Of a stretch of 64,000 nt of DNA, positions 24,180 through 32,339 are shown piece after piece. The notes beneath the pieces are model-generated. The model saw only the letters and a list, made by a program, of their open reading frames with translations, did not search any database and had not been told where the DNA came from. A program made the translations under genes and the position numbers. Every line of letters starts with the position of its first letter. Within the stretch, counting starts at the first letter, position 1. This DNA comes from Symsagittifera roscoffensis (Eukaryota > Xenacoelomorpha > Acoela > Convolutidae), in assembly GCF_963678635.1 (NCBI RefSeq), contig NC_087071.1, forward strand, positions 47,414,889 through 47,478,888, given 5' to 3'.

Positions 24180-25808
24180 CCCGTCCGGGTTTTACAGAGT
24201 TTTTTAGAATTGTCTTTCTGCAATTCAAAGGATGGATGATGGACGTTGGTATTTGGCGAACATCATATTTCTTCTGGGTTCTCTTGTTAGAGAAGTTCCA
24301 GGTTCAATCGTTGTGTCTTCTTATGACAACGACTGGGTTTTCGCAACAAACTCAAATCTGATTTCAGAATGGTTGGCTATGACAGGTTTTTCTGTTTCAT
24401 GTAGAGAACTTCTTTTGTGTTTGACCTTGTCTGGGAATGGCGTGGAGATTGTGCCTGGAGGGATGCCTGGTTACTCGGATCTGTACGTATACTTGAACAT
24501 CGAGGTGGTCATTGGTCTAGTTCAATGAAGTCCTTTTCTGCGAAGTCAAGTCGTACTCTAAATCCTTTGAGTTGTGATTGTGGACGGCATATTGATTGTG
24601 GTTGGCCATTCTTTTTCGAGTGTAGTGGGGTCATTTTGTCTTTGGATGTTCGTCTTTGGTGTTGTATGCTGATCTATATACTGCAAAGTATAATTTACAT
24701 TTTATAAAATTTTTTAGTTCAGTGTTTTAATTATGATTTTGGTTATTTGTTTTCACAAAAGCTTTTTGTTTTAGTTCGGTTATTTTGAAGAGTTACTCAC
24801 CTTTGAGTACCTGTTATTAAAAATAGAAGTGTGGTCACAAAGCGTGGATGTAGCGCGGTGGGTTAGGCCGGCTATAGAGCATGCTCAGGACGTCCTCTCT
24901 GGTTGGTTAGGCCAGGAGTGGGAGTATGATTTCGTGCGGTTTCTGTGAGAGGTCCTGTTATGTGATAACGTTTTATGTCGGGTTTGTGGTGGTTTTTCTT
25001 ATGTTTCGTTGGTTGTGTCCTTTTTTCAAAAATCAAATTGTTTTTGGTATGGGTTTGACTTTTGACTTTTTTGTGTTTTATGATTTCTTTCTTAGACTTT
25101 ATAATAGTCTTCAAAAGAATAATTTTATTCAGTTTTAAACTGGGTTAATCCGGTTTGGGTACCGTTGGTTTCCTTTTCTTAGTCATGCTATTGTTCTATG
25201 TGTTGTGGTGTTTAGTAAGCTGCGTTGGTTAGTTTTGTTTAGTATATAATTCCTTTCCAACCGGGTTAAAGGAAAGTTTGAAACTTGTTATCGTGTGTTA
25301 GAGTTGTTGAGTGTGAAAACTTAAAACTGAAGTTCATTATTTAAACAATTCTTTGTGGGCGAGCTGTGCGAGTTTGGATAGAATTCTTGTGCGAGTGAAT
25401 GAAAATATCAAAACGTTAGTACTGCTTTTCGTCTTATCAATTTACTACATAGAATTTCAATTTTACTGCTAGTTTTGGGAAAAATTACGTTACAAATTTT
25501 CATCATTATTAGATTTACTGCTTGTGGGGAAACAATTTATAAATTAATTTACAACATTGGTATGAATTTTATTTAATTTAGCTGGTGCAAAATATTAATA
25601 GAGTTTTGAAGAATTTGAAGAAATTTTCTATTTTTTATTTTTCTTTTGTGTTTTTTGCAGATGATCGTGGGATGAAGACTAAAAATTTAAATGAGAAATG
25701 GATAAAGAATGGTTAGTTTTTAATTTGAACTTATTAATGAAAAATATGTAGAAATTATACTTACCTGTTAGTCGTCGGGGAAAAAACCGTGGGGGAAGAT
25801 GTCGTGTA
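24180..25808 (-). other. Long 3' non-coding tract of element A
   Basis: About 1.6 kb between the ORF-X stop and the 3' LTR. It keeps the element's G-poor minus-strand composition but has no long minus-strand frame. A CAG|GTAAGT splice donor on the minus strand lies at 25765/25764. A plus-strand 98-codon frame (24232-24528) is present but unexplained. It could be an acquired host segment, a second transcription unit, or regulatory RNA. Next to the LTR there is no strong polypurine tract; the nearest purine-rich word is GGACGGG. Confidence 0.45.
25764..25771 (-). promoter_or_regulatory. Candidate splice donor downstream of ORF-X
   Basis: The minus strand reads AACAG|GTAAGTATA, a near-perfect donor, 37 bases beyond the ORF-X stop. 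A donor at the end of the coding block would allow removal of part of the 3' tract. No acceptor is assigned. Confidence 0.3.
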
Positions 25809-27575
25809 TTATGTCAAATTTGTTAGTAATTTTGCTAGTATGCGAATGATGTTTTTAGTTTGAAGCAGTGGCCAAAGCAATTGAAGTGCTTTAATGGTTT
25901 TTAGTTCTTCAGTGCCAACTGCAAACTCGTAAGGTGTGTTTTGGATGAGATTATATAATTTGTGATTGTAATTAGTGTTGTGGATGAATTCTAATATTGG
26001 GATTTCTATAGGTTGAATAAATTCATGTGGGATAAGGAAGGGTCTGGATTCTTCTGCATTAAGGGTCTTCGTGATGGGACAAAAAATAAACATTTGAGTT
26101 ATGGGATCATAATTGCGAAGGATACCGTGAAGGTTAGTATCTTTGATGCAATATGTGAAGTTAAGGAAAAATGGGGAAGTGTATTTAGAGTTAATAAACT
26201 GAAAACGGTGGTGTGGTTGTCTTGATGGAGTGTGCAGGTCAAAATGATTTTGTATGAAGCGATAGTATGTGTATGTGTGGGTCTGTTTAGTGCGTAACAT
26301 AATGTCGTGTGAGCAGTGCAAATCGCGTTCATGTGGTGCAAGGAAATTAAAGGTTAGTGAAAATAATTGAAATCTTTCTTTAAAACTTTTGTAAGCTTGT
26401 GTGTCGGTTAGTGCTTCAGAAATGACGTGGTCGAATTTGCGATCAAATATATTGAGTGTAAATACATATGGTGTTTTAATGAAGAATTTTTCTGTGATTT
26501 GTGGGTTAGCGAAGCGATCATCATCTAAAAATTGGTCTTGGTTAGTTCGGATGATGTTATGATCGTAATATTCTAGCGTATATTCGTTAGCTTGGGGTGC
26601 AGTGTATGTTTTTAGTGACTTTTTATATCCTATATAAGTAAATTGTCTATGTGTTAGTGGTGTGGTGAGTCGGTATAGCACATCTTGATTTCTTTCTATA
26701 TCGATGTGAGTATTAGATAATGGTAGGCAAAGGGGATTAGTAAAATGATAATATGATGTCCAATGAAGTGTAGGCATTAAAACATGTTCGTCTACAAAGC
26801 TACGTGTGTCGTTAGTGTCATGAGGGGTGTTTAAAGTACACTGTGGAAATAAAGGTAGGGTGATTGTTAAAAATTCTTTCGTGTTAGTGTGATTTGGATG
26901 ATTAATATATTCACGGGCTGTTCCTGGTTTTGTTGGAAATGGATGGTTTGGGAATTTTCTTTTGAAAGTGCGATAGGCTCTATTAGTGCTATTTGATGAT
27001 TCGGTGGATGTGGATGATTGTGCTAATGATACGGTATAAGCTGAAGAGGGTGTAGGGGTAGGTGGGTTTGATGATTCTATTGTGGATGAAATCTGATTTA
27101 TAGTGGGGGTGTCAAGGTGGAAGGGTTGTTGTTGTAGGGTGATAAAATTATCTAGTTCTTGGGAGATTTGGGGAGTATCTGGAGAATTGGATGATCGGTC
27201 TGAATGAAATGAAGAGTAGGTTGGGGTGACTTGGGAAGCGTAAGAGGGTGTAGAAATGGATGGGAGTGGGTATTTTGGTGGGATTGGCTGAAAGGGGGGT
27301 GTTGAAAAATTTGAGGAGTTTATTTGAGAATTATTGGATGGAGATGGTTCTGAGTCTGCAAATTCATCGGGGGTTTCAATATTAGGGTTGTTGAGTTGTG
27401 AAATGGAGTATTCAACTGAAATATTTGAATTAGTGTCTGAATTCATGCCTGATGTTATATTACTAGATGGGAAATCGGGTGGCGGGAAAGCAAAAAGTGG
27501 AATTATAGTAATTGGAGTGTTGAGATTGGTTGGGTGGGAATTTGAGCGGTGAAGGGATCCAAGTTGTCGGCTCAT
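25809..27575 (-). CDS. ORF-X: intact 588-aa accessory protein downstream of env
   Basis: A complete frame of 588 codons starting six bases after the env stop. Residues 1 to about 210 are rich in S, T, P and N (probably disordered; several S/T-P and SSN tracts). Residues ~210-588 have folded-protein composition with many Y, F and H and a few Cys (LHCSHD, NFTYC, IFCP). No signal peptide, membrane helix or known enzyme motif is seen. The six-base spacing to env suggests termination-reinitiation or a shared spliced transcript. It is the longest intact frame in an element whose gag and pol are broken. Function unknown; by position it is like an accessory gene of complex retroviruses. Confidence 0.7.
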   Translation of the reverse strand: MSRQLGSLHRSNSHPTNLNTPITIIPLFAFPPPDFPSSNITSGMNSDTNSNISVEYSISQLNNPNIETPDEFADSEPSPSNNSQINSSNFSTPPFQPIPPKYPLPSISTPSYASQVTPTYSSFHSDRSSNSPDTPQISQELDNFITLQQQPFHLDTPTINQISSTIESSNPPTPTPSSAYTVSLAQSSTSTESSNSTNRAYRTFKRKFPNHPFPTKPGTAREYINHPNHTNTKEFLTITLPLFPQCTLNTPHDTNDTRSFVDEHVLMPTLHWTSYYHFTNPLCLPLSNTHIDIERNQDVLYRLTTPLTHRQFTYIGYKKSLKTYTAPQANEYTLEYYDHNIIRTNQDQFLDDDRFANPQITEKFFIKTPYVFTLNIFDRKFDHVISEALTDTQAYKSFKERFQLFSLTFNFLAPHERDLHCSHDIMLRTKQTHTYTYYRFIQNHFDLHTPSRQPHHRFQFINSKYTSPFFLNFTYCIKDTNLHGILRNYDPITQMFIFCPITKTLNAEESRPFLIPHEFIQPIEIPILEFIHNTNYNHKLYNLIQNTPYEFAVGTEELKTIKALQLLWPLLQTKNIIRILAKLLTNLT

Positions 27576-27581
27576 CGTGGG

Positions 27582-29324
27582 CTAAAAAAAATTATTATTT
27601 TGAGACTGAAAAGCGGTGGTATGGGGTTGTTCTATAATTTGTTCATATGTATTTTCATCTTGTGAATGATGTGTCATTATATGTTGAATGGGACTTTGTG
27701 ATATGGTTGGTCTGAAATTTGGATTATGTGTTATTGCTAAATTTCGAAAATTTCGTGGGACTAGGGATAATGGGTGGTTATGTGGTAGGGGTGGTAACTG
27801 TGGTGCTGTAGGCGTTATTTCTACATTGTTATGTTCTTCGTCGTATGTGTTTTGTCTTGTTGCTCTTTTTGTGTTGTATTCTTTTATTTGTGCGTCTAAA
27901 AGGATTTTGTTTATTGATGATGAAAAAATTCCAAAGAATCCTGCAAATAGTATGCGTGCTACACTTGCTTGTCTATTGACTTGTGTGTGTATAGCACATG
28001 TGTTATAGATTCCTTTTAAGAGTGAAAAAAGAAATCCTATAAAGTTAAACATTGCGTATAGAATAGTCAACTTTTCTAAGATGTAATAGGGCCATCCTAG
28101 AAAATCAAGAATTTCATTTTTTAGTGTAACGAAGCTAAAAATGTTTATAGGTGAGATATCTTGTGGTCGGTATTTTTCACCGTTTAGATATATATAGTCT
28201 TTAATGTCTTTAAAATATCCGCTATAATCTTGTGTATAAATATCTGCAAATCCTGCGGTTTCGGCAAGTTTGCGTAAATTTTGGTCAATTGATTGTCTCT
28301 GTATAGTGTCCATTTGTATTAATAATTCTTGGAATTGTTGTGTTCTAATATGATGTTGTATATCGGATTTTGAATCTACTCCAATTGATTGTAAGTCGAT
28401 ATTTGGGTTTCGAGTGATAGCTCGAATGCTTTCTGGTGAAAATTTTTTGAGTGACTGCATTAATGTGGGATATGGGGTAAGAAGGTAATATTTATCTTCA
28501 TCAGGGTTCAGTTGTACTACATTGTGGCTATTTTCTGATCCACATGGAACTGCGGTATCCCAGAAATAGGTTCGTCTTGAAAGTGTGTCAACGAAATGTA
28601 CTTTATTCTTATAAAAGATAGGGATTCTTTTATAGCAATGTTTATCTTCAAAAACATATAGTGGTGATAATTTTTTGGTACAGGTATAAAACCATAAAAT
28701 GTTTCCTTCGTAGTCTAAAAAATTTGATCTATTTCCTGATAGTAAATATCCTGCGTAGGGTATTTTTAATACTGCTAGTGCAAGTGATTGTAAGATTTGT
28801 GTCCGTTCTAATTCGCATAGTTGGTGAAGTGTTTCTAATTCAGAGAGTGACATTTCTTGAAAAATTCGGCTAATTGTGTAGTCTAATTTCATATCTAAGT
28901 GAATATCATAGTGGATATTACCAAAATATGTACTATTCATTAGTAATAATTCTTGTAAACGTGTGCTTCTAGTGTCATGGGGCTTTAGATGTCCACCAGG
29001 TTGACCTTTACTTTTTTGAAAATTAACTGGTATATATGATGTTCCTTCGTTTAGAGGATGACTTGTAGCATATGGGTCGATTTTTATTTTTCCAGTGGTC
29101 ATGTCGAGTCTTTTTTCGTATTCAACTAATATTTCGGAGTATTGTGTTTTGTGAAGTGGGTTTTTGTATTTACATGCAAGTTCTGTTTCTTGATATATTT
29201 GAAAACGTGTCAATTTATTTTCTATATTGTGAATGTTTCTAAAATTAGAACTTAGTTTTCGTGATGGATTTACTTGTTCATATGGAATTGACTGTATAAA
29301 GTATTTTTCGTGAAATTTTATCAT
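27582..29324 (-). CDS. env: env, C-terminal part (fusion/transmembrane region)
   Basis: A 580-codon frame continuing an upstream glycoprotein. It contains a Cys/Tyr-rich ectodomain (WFYTCTKKLSPLYVFEDKHC, then a YFWDT..PCG block and a YYLLTPYPTL block), helical regions (~320-380), hydrophobic segments near residues 400-475 (LTILYAMFNFIGFLFSLL and ILFAGFFGIFSS), and a ~100-residue tail with PTAPQLPPLP. The order of Cys, PxP and paired hydrophobic segments resembles chuvirus-type glycoproteins known from BEL/Pao retroelements; this is recognition by eye, not a search. The frame is open upstream of its first ATG to a TGA at 29442-29444, so this ATG is not the true start. Confidence 0.65.
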   Translation of the reverse strand: MIKFHEKYFIQSIPYEQVNPSRKLSSNFRNIHNIENKLTRFQIYQETELACKYKNPLHKTQYSEILVEYEKRLDMTTGKIKIDPYATSHPLNEGTSYIPVNFQKSKGQPGGHLKPHDTRSTRLQELLLMNSTYFGNIHYDIHLDMKLDYTISRIFQEMSLSELETLHQLCELERTQILQSLALAVLKIPYAGYLLSGNRSNFLDYEGNILWFYTCTKKLSPLYVFEDKHCYKRIPIFYKNKVHFVDTLSRRTYFWDTAVPCGSENSHNVVQLNPDEDKYYLLTPYPTLMQSLKKFSPESIRAITRNPNIDLQSIGVDSKSDIQHHIRTQQFQELLIQMDTIQRQSIDQNLRKLAETAGFADIYTQDYSGYFKDIKDYIYLNGEKYRPQDISPINIFSFVTLKNEILDFLGWPYYILEKLTILYAMFNFIGFLFSLLKGIYNTCAIHTQVNRQASVARILFAGFFGIFSSSINKILLDAQIKEYNTKRATRQNTYDEEHNNVEITPTAPQLPPLPHNHPLSLVPRNFRNLAITHNPNFRPTISQSPIQHIMTHHSQDENTYEQIIEQPHTTAFQSQNNNFF

Positions 29325-29862
29325 TCGAGCGTGTATTTTTGCTACTTGAAATGTTGTACATGTGTCTTCGGGGAACCAAACAATTGTTGCTTGTGTTCGT
29401 GTTGTAGGGTCACAAAAGCCTTGATCGTTTTTACAGGGTAATCAAATTCCTTGATAGATCATTGTGTTGTCAGATAAATCGCGTGTGAGTTGTATTTTTT
29501 CGAATTGTATTTTCCAATCGAAAAACATGATTTCTTGATATCCTTTATTTTTTGTGTCTGCTTTGCAGTTTGATGGGTTGTTTATACCAATGTGTGGTAT
29601 CCAGTGTTTATCGTGTATGTCATAAGTTAATCTTCCGTGTGCGCCGTTGTATGGGTATTTTTCATCTAGTTTTATATGTCTTTGATATCTTTCAAGTTCT
29701 GCTTGATGTACAGAATCTGCAAAAACTTGGAAATATACTACTATTTCTATATGTGTTTTTATTTCTTGTGATATTTAGTCTGAGTAACTCGTTTTTACAA
29801 TCTTCGGGATTGAGATGTAAAAGTCGTTCGATATTACTTTGGTAGAATGATTCGTGGTCAAG
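29325..29862 (-). pseudogene. env: env, interrupted middle part
   Basis: The stretch between the two env frames. It is Cys-containing and protein-like, but has a TGA at 29442-29444 and further stops near 29,770-29,870, so env is not translatable as one protein in this copy. It is otherwise collinear with the flanking pieces. Confidence 0.55.
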
Positions 29863-30192
29863 TCAGTTTTTATTTCCATTTGAGACTTGTGAACAATGTA
29901 CTTTCTTTTCAGAAAATGTTGCTGTGAATTTATATCCTATAACTGTTGTTGCTCGGGCTTTTGAATAAAGTGTCGCTATTACATTTGTAGTTTCTATAGC
30001 TTGTGGTTCTGTTTCGCATTGTGATACTTGATTTATTGCATATTTGTGTAGTGTTTTTTGTTCGTTTTCTTCACAATCGTAATGTGTTACCAATAAATCT
30101 TGGGGTCCTGTGCGGGGGGAAGGATTTATGTTCTGGTTGGAAATTACTAGAAAAAAGAGTTGGAGAAAAATTAATATTTTTAGAATATACAT
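29863..30192 (-). CDS. env: env, N-terminal part with signal peptide
   Basis: 109 codons starting at ATG 30192. The start is a textbook signal peptide (MYILKILIFLQLFFLVIS, charged n-region then a hydrophobic core). Mature sequence begins near QNINPSP and has the pattern HYDCEENE...SQCETEP...VHCSQVS, i.e. three spaced cysteines of an extracellular domain. The frame ends at a stop at 29863; env continues in the next piece. The start overlaps the end of ORF-U by 13 bases, so expression probably relies on splicing or leaky scanning. Confidence 0.65.
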   Translation of the reverse strand: MYILKILIFLQLFFLVISNQNINPSPRTGPQDLLVTHYDCEENEQKTLHKYAINQVSQCETEPQAIETTNVIATLYSKARATTVIGYKFTATFSEKKVHCSQVSNGNKN

Positions 30193-31334
30193 GTGTATGA
30201 TAATCCTGAGTATGGGTTATAAAATGTGATGTAACCAATTGTCTTTTTGGTATATCTGTCGTGTTTGTATATTACTTCAGTTGTTATAAATGGTGGTGGC
30301 AGGGATTGAGCTGTTATATTTGGTGGGTTTAATGGATAGGGATGTTGAGCGATGTTGTTTAGTTTAACCGTGATTTCAAATTTTAATTGTAGATTATTTT
30401 GTTGGAGTATTTGGATGTTATGATCACGAATGTCTTCGTGGATGTCTTGTCTATATTGTAGTCTATTGAGTGCCCAGTTGTGGAGTCGGTTACTTTCTGG
30501 GTGTTGTCCAAATAATGGTGGAGGTGCTGTAAATGTATTCCAGTCTAGTCTTAAAGGAATATTTGTTGATGATTGTTCTCGATATCTAGCGTCGAGGTTA
30601 TTTGGGAAATTTAAGTTAAAAGGTGTTGGTGAAATCTGGCTCATTGATGGTGTTGATGGTAGTGATAATGTTTCTGGTAGTGATGAGGATGTTGTTGTAT
30701 CCGTAGAAATGTCTATTGGATCATTGATTAAATTTGGTTCACCTTGTGTGAATGATTGTGTTGTCCAATATGGTAGTCGTGATGTTTGGTTTGGGGGGTT
30801 AAAGGGATTTTCACGTATTTGTTCAGATGTTGGTGTTGAACCTAAGTAATCTGAGGGTAGGCTTGAAGAGCTACGTTGTGAAAGAAGCGTAGGGGTTTCT
30901 GGTAATATACCAATGGCGTTTTCTGGAGTATTTTGTGATGGGGATTGGGGTATATCAAAATGTACTCGGGGGGTTTGAAAATTTCTGTTTCGTCGAGGAT
31001 GTATAATTTGTCTATTTATTTCAACTGTATTTTGATTTTGACTTAGATTTCGTATTCTACTTAATTCTTGTGGTAGTGTTGGGTATAAGTTATATGTTGG
31101 TTCACTTAGAGGTGCTTGTCGTTGAACGGGTTCTAATGGTTCAGATAAGCGAGCGTGTCGTTCTTCAAAGGTATAGGGGTTATCTTGAAAACAAATTCGT
31201 GTAGATGTTTGGGGGTTTTGGGTAGTTGTAGGTGGTGTTGGATTTTCTTGGGATGATGTCGGTGAAGACTGACTGTGGGATTGTTGGTTAGCAATTTTTG
31301 ATGGTTTTTGATCTATTCCTTTTAGTGAAAAAAT
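30180..31334 (-). CDS. ORF-U: 384-codon open frame upstream of env with no early ATG
   Basis: The frame is open from just after a TAA (31335-31337) to TAA 30180. I read it codon by codon and found no stop and no ATG until 30644, about 230 codons in. Residues 1-230 are S/T/P/Q/N-rich; the last 154 are denser (RLDWNTFTAPPPLFG, YRQDIHEDIRDHNIQIL, and a C-terminal TIGYITFYNPYSG). It overlaps the preceding 62-codon membrane ORF by 13 nt in the -1 frame and the env start by 13 nt. Translation would need splicing into the frame, a -1 shift, or internal initiation at 30644. No family recognised. Confidence 0.6.
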   Translation of the reverse strand: MFSLKGIDQKPSKIANQQSHSQSSPTSSQENPTPPTTTQNPQTSTRICFQDNPYTFEERHARLSEPLEPVQRQAPLSEPTYNLYPTLPQELSRIRNLSQNQNTVEINRQIIHPRRNRNFQTPRVHFDIPQSPSQNTPENAIGILPETPTLLSQRSSSSLPSDYLGSTPTSEQIRENPFNPPNQTSRLPYWTTQSFTQGEPNLINDPIDISTDTTTSSSLPETLSLPSTPSMSQISPTPFNLNFPNNLDARYREQSSTNIPLRLDWNTFTAPPPLFGQHPESNRLHNWALNRLQYRQDIHEDIRDHNIQILQQNNLQLKFEITVKLNNIAQHPYPLNPPNITAQSLPPPFITTEVIYKHDRYTKKTIGYITFYNPYSGLSYTCIF

Positions 31335-31510
31335 TTATGTTTATTGTAGTACTCTTCTAGAAAAAGAATTAGAAGGATTGTTGCTAGGGCGAATGTGATG
31401 ATTGCTTTTTTTATACATTTGCATATTGTCAAGATGAGGGATGATAGAAATGTTATAAATATTACAAATAATAAAAAAATATCGGTTCTACTAAAAATGG
31501 TTCGTATCAT
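31322..31510 (-). CDS. Small membrane ORF (62 aa) preceding ORF-U
   Basis: MIRTIFSRTD followed by two hydrophobic helices (FLLFVIFITFLSSLILTI and AIITFALATILLILFL) separated by CKCIKK, then a short acidic/basic tail. By composition it is an integral membrane hairpin, viroporin-like in size only. It starts 25 bases after a CAG|GTAAGA donor and its stop lies inside the start of the ORF-U frame. Not found in the visible part of element B, which ends in gag, so conservation cannot be tested here. Confidence 0.45.
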   Translation of the reverse strand: MIRTIFSRTDIFLLFVIFITFLSSLILTICKCIKKAIITFALATILLILFLEEYYNKHKFFH

Positions 31511-31527
31511 TTAGATAAGTTTTGTGA

Positions 31528-31541
31528 ATCTTACCTGTAGA
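31528..31541 (-). promoter_or_regulatory. Candidate splice site upstream of the accessory block
   Basis: The minus strand reads TCTACAG|GTAAGATT with the boundary at 31535/31534. It fits a donor and, less well, an acceptor. It stands between pol and the membrane ORF, where a subgenomic env message would be processed. Confidence 0.35.
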
Positions 31542-32339
31542 TATAGTCAATAGCTTTTGAAAGTTGGAGGTATAGTTCAAATAGGGAATAGAAAATTTTA
31601 AAAAATATTGCAAAAAATGATTAAGATTATTATAAAAGCTTCAAAGGTATCAAAAAGAAATATGATTAAAAGTTTAAATATCGTTAAAAAGTTTATGAGA
31701 ATATTAAGAATTATGTTGACTGGTCGAGAGAAGAGCATTTAAGAAATGGCTTCTCGATCGAATCTTTTTTGTTGTTTGAGGCAATTTTCAAGTGTGGTCG
31801 AATTATTTATTGGTTTTTTGACAAGTGGGTTGAGTTTTGTGAAAAACTGTTGGGGGCGAATTTTATGGTGATCGGGAGATCTTCTTTTTCTTTATTTTTT
31901 TTGTCAAGTGATCTGGGGTATTTTTGAATTTTTGATACTTTAGGCTAATTAAAATGGTCGTTCTTTTACTTTAGGCTACTTTTTACTTTTTAACATTTTT
32001 GTTTGGGGGGTATTTGAGGTCTGAGTTGGGGAAATATTGTTGATCTTTGGTTTATTAGATAAGGGAGGGTTATGATATTATGGTGATATTCATTTTAGTT
32101 GTCAAGTTGGAATGGTTTGCTTATTTTTGACCTGGAGGTCGCAAAGTTATAGTTATAGATATGCCTGGAGTTTAAAATTTTTCGTCTAGTTGGTTTGTGT
32201 TAGAGTTATAGAAGGTGACGGATTGGATGAATCCTATTGGATAATTTTGAACTAGAATCGTTTCGTGTCTGTCAGCATGTTATTTTGAAAAATGAAAGTT
32301 CAAAATATTTCAGAGGTGCAAAGATTAATAAATGTAAAA
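31542..32339 (-). other. Non-coding gap between integrase and the accessory block
   Basis: About 0.8 kb without a long frame on either strand, keeping the element's composition. It may hold an internal promoter or splice acceptors; nothing specific can be assigned. Confidence 0.4.

Noticed and set aside
24840-24960. tRNA-like or SINE head (TAGCGCGGTGG resembling a pol III A box)
   Set aside because: No convincing B box follows at the right distance, and no tRNA fold could be drawn.
25630-25690. Strong plus-strand splice acceptor (long T tract then TTTTTTGCAG) inside element A
   Set aside because: It lies antisense to the element, is a by-product of its T/G-rich plus strand, and is followed by no plausible exon.
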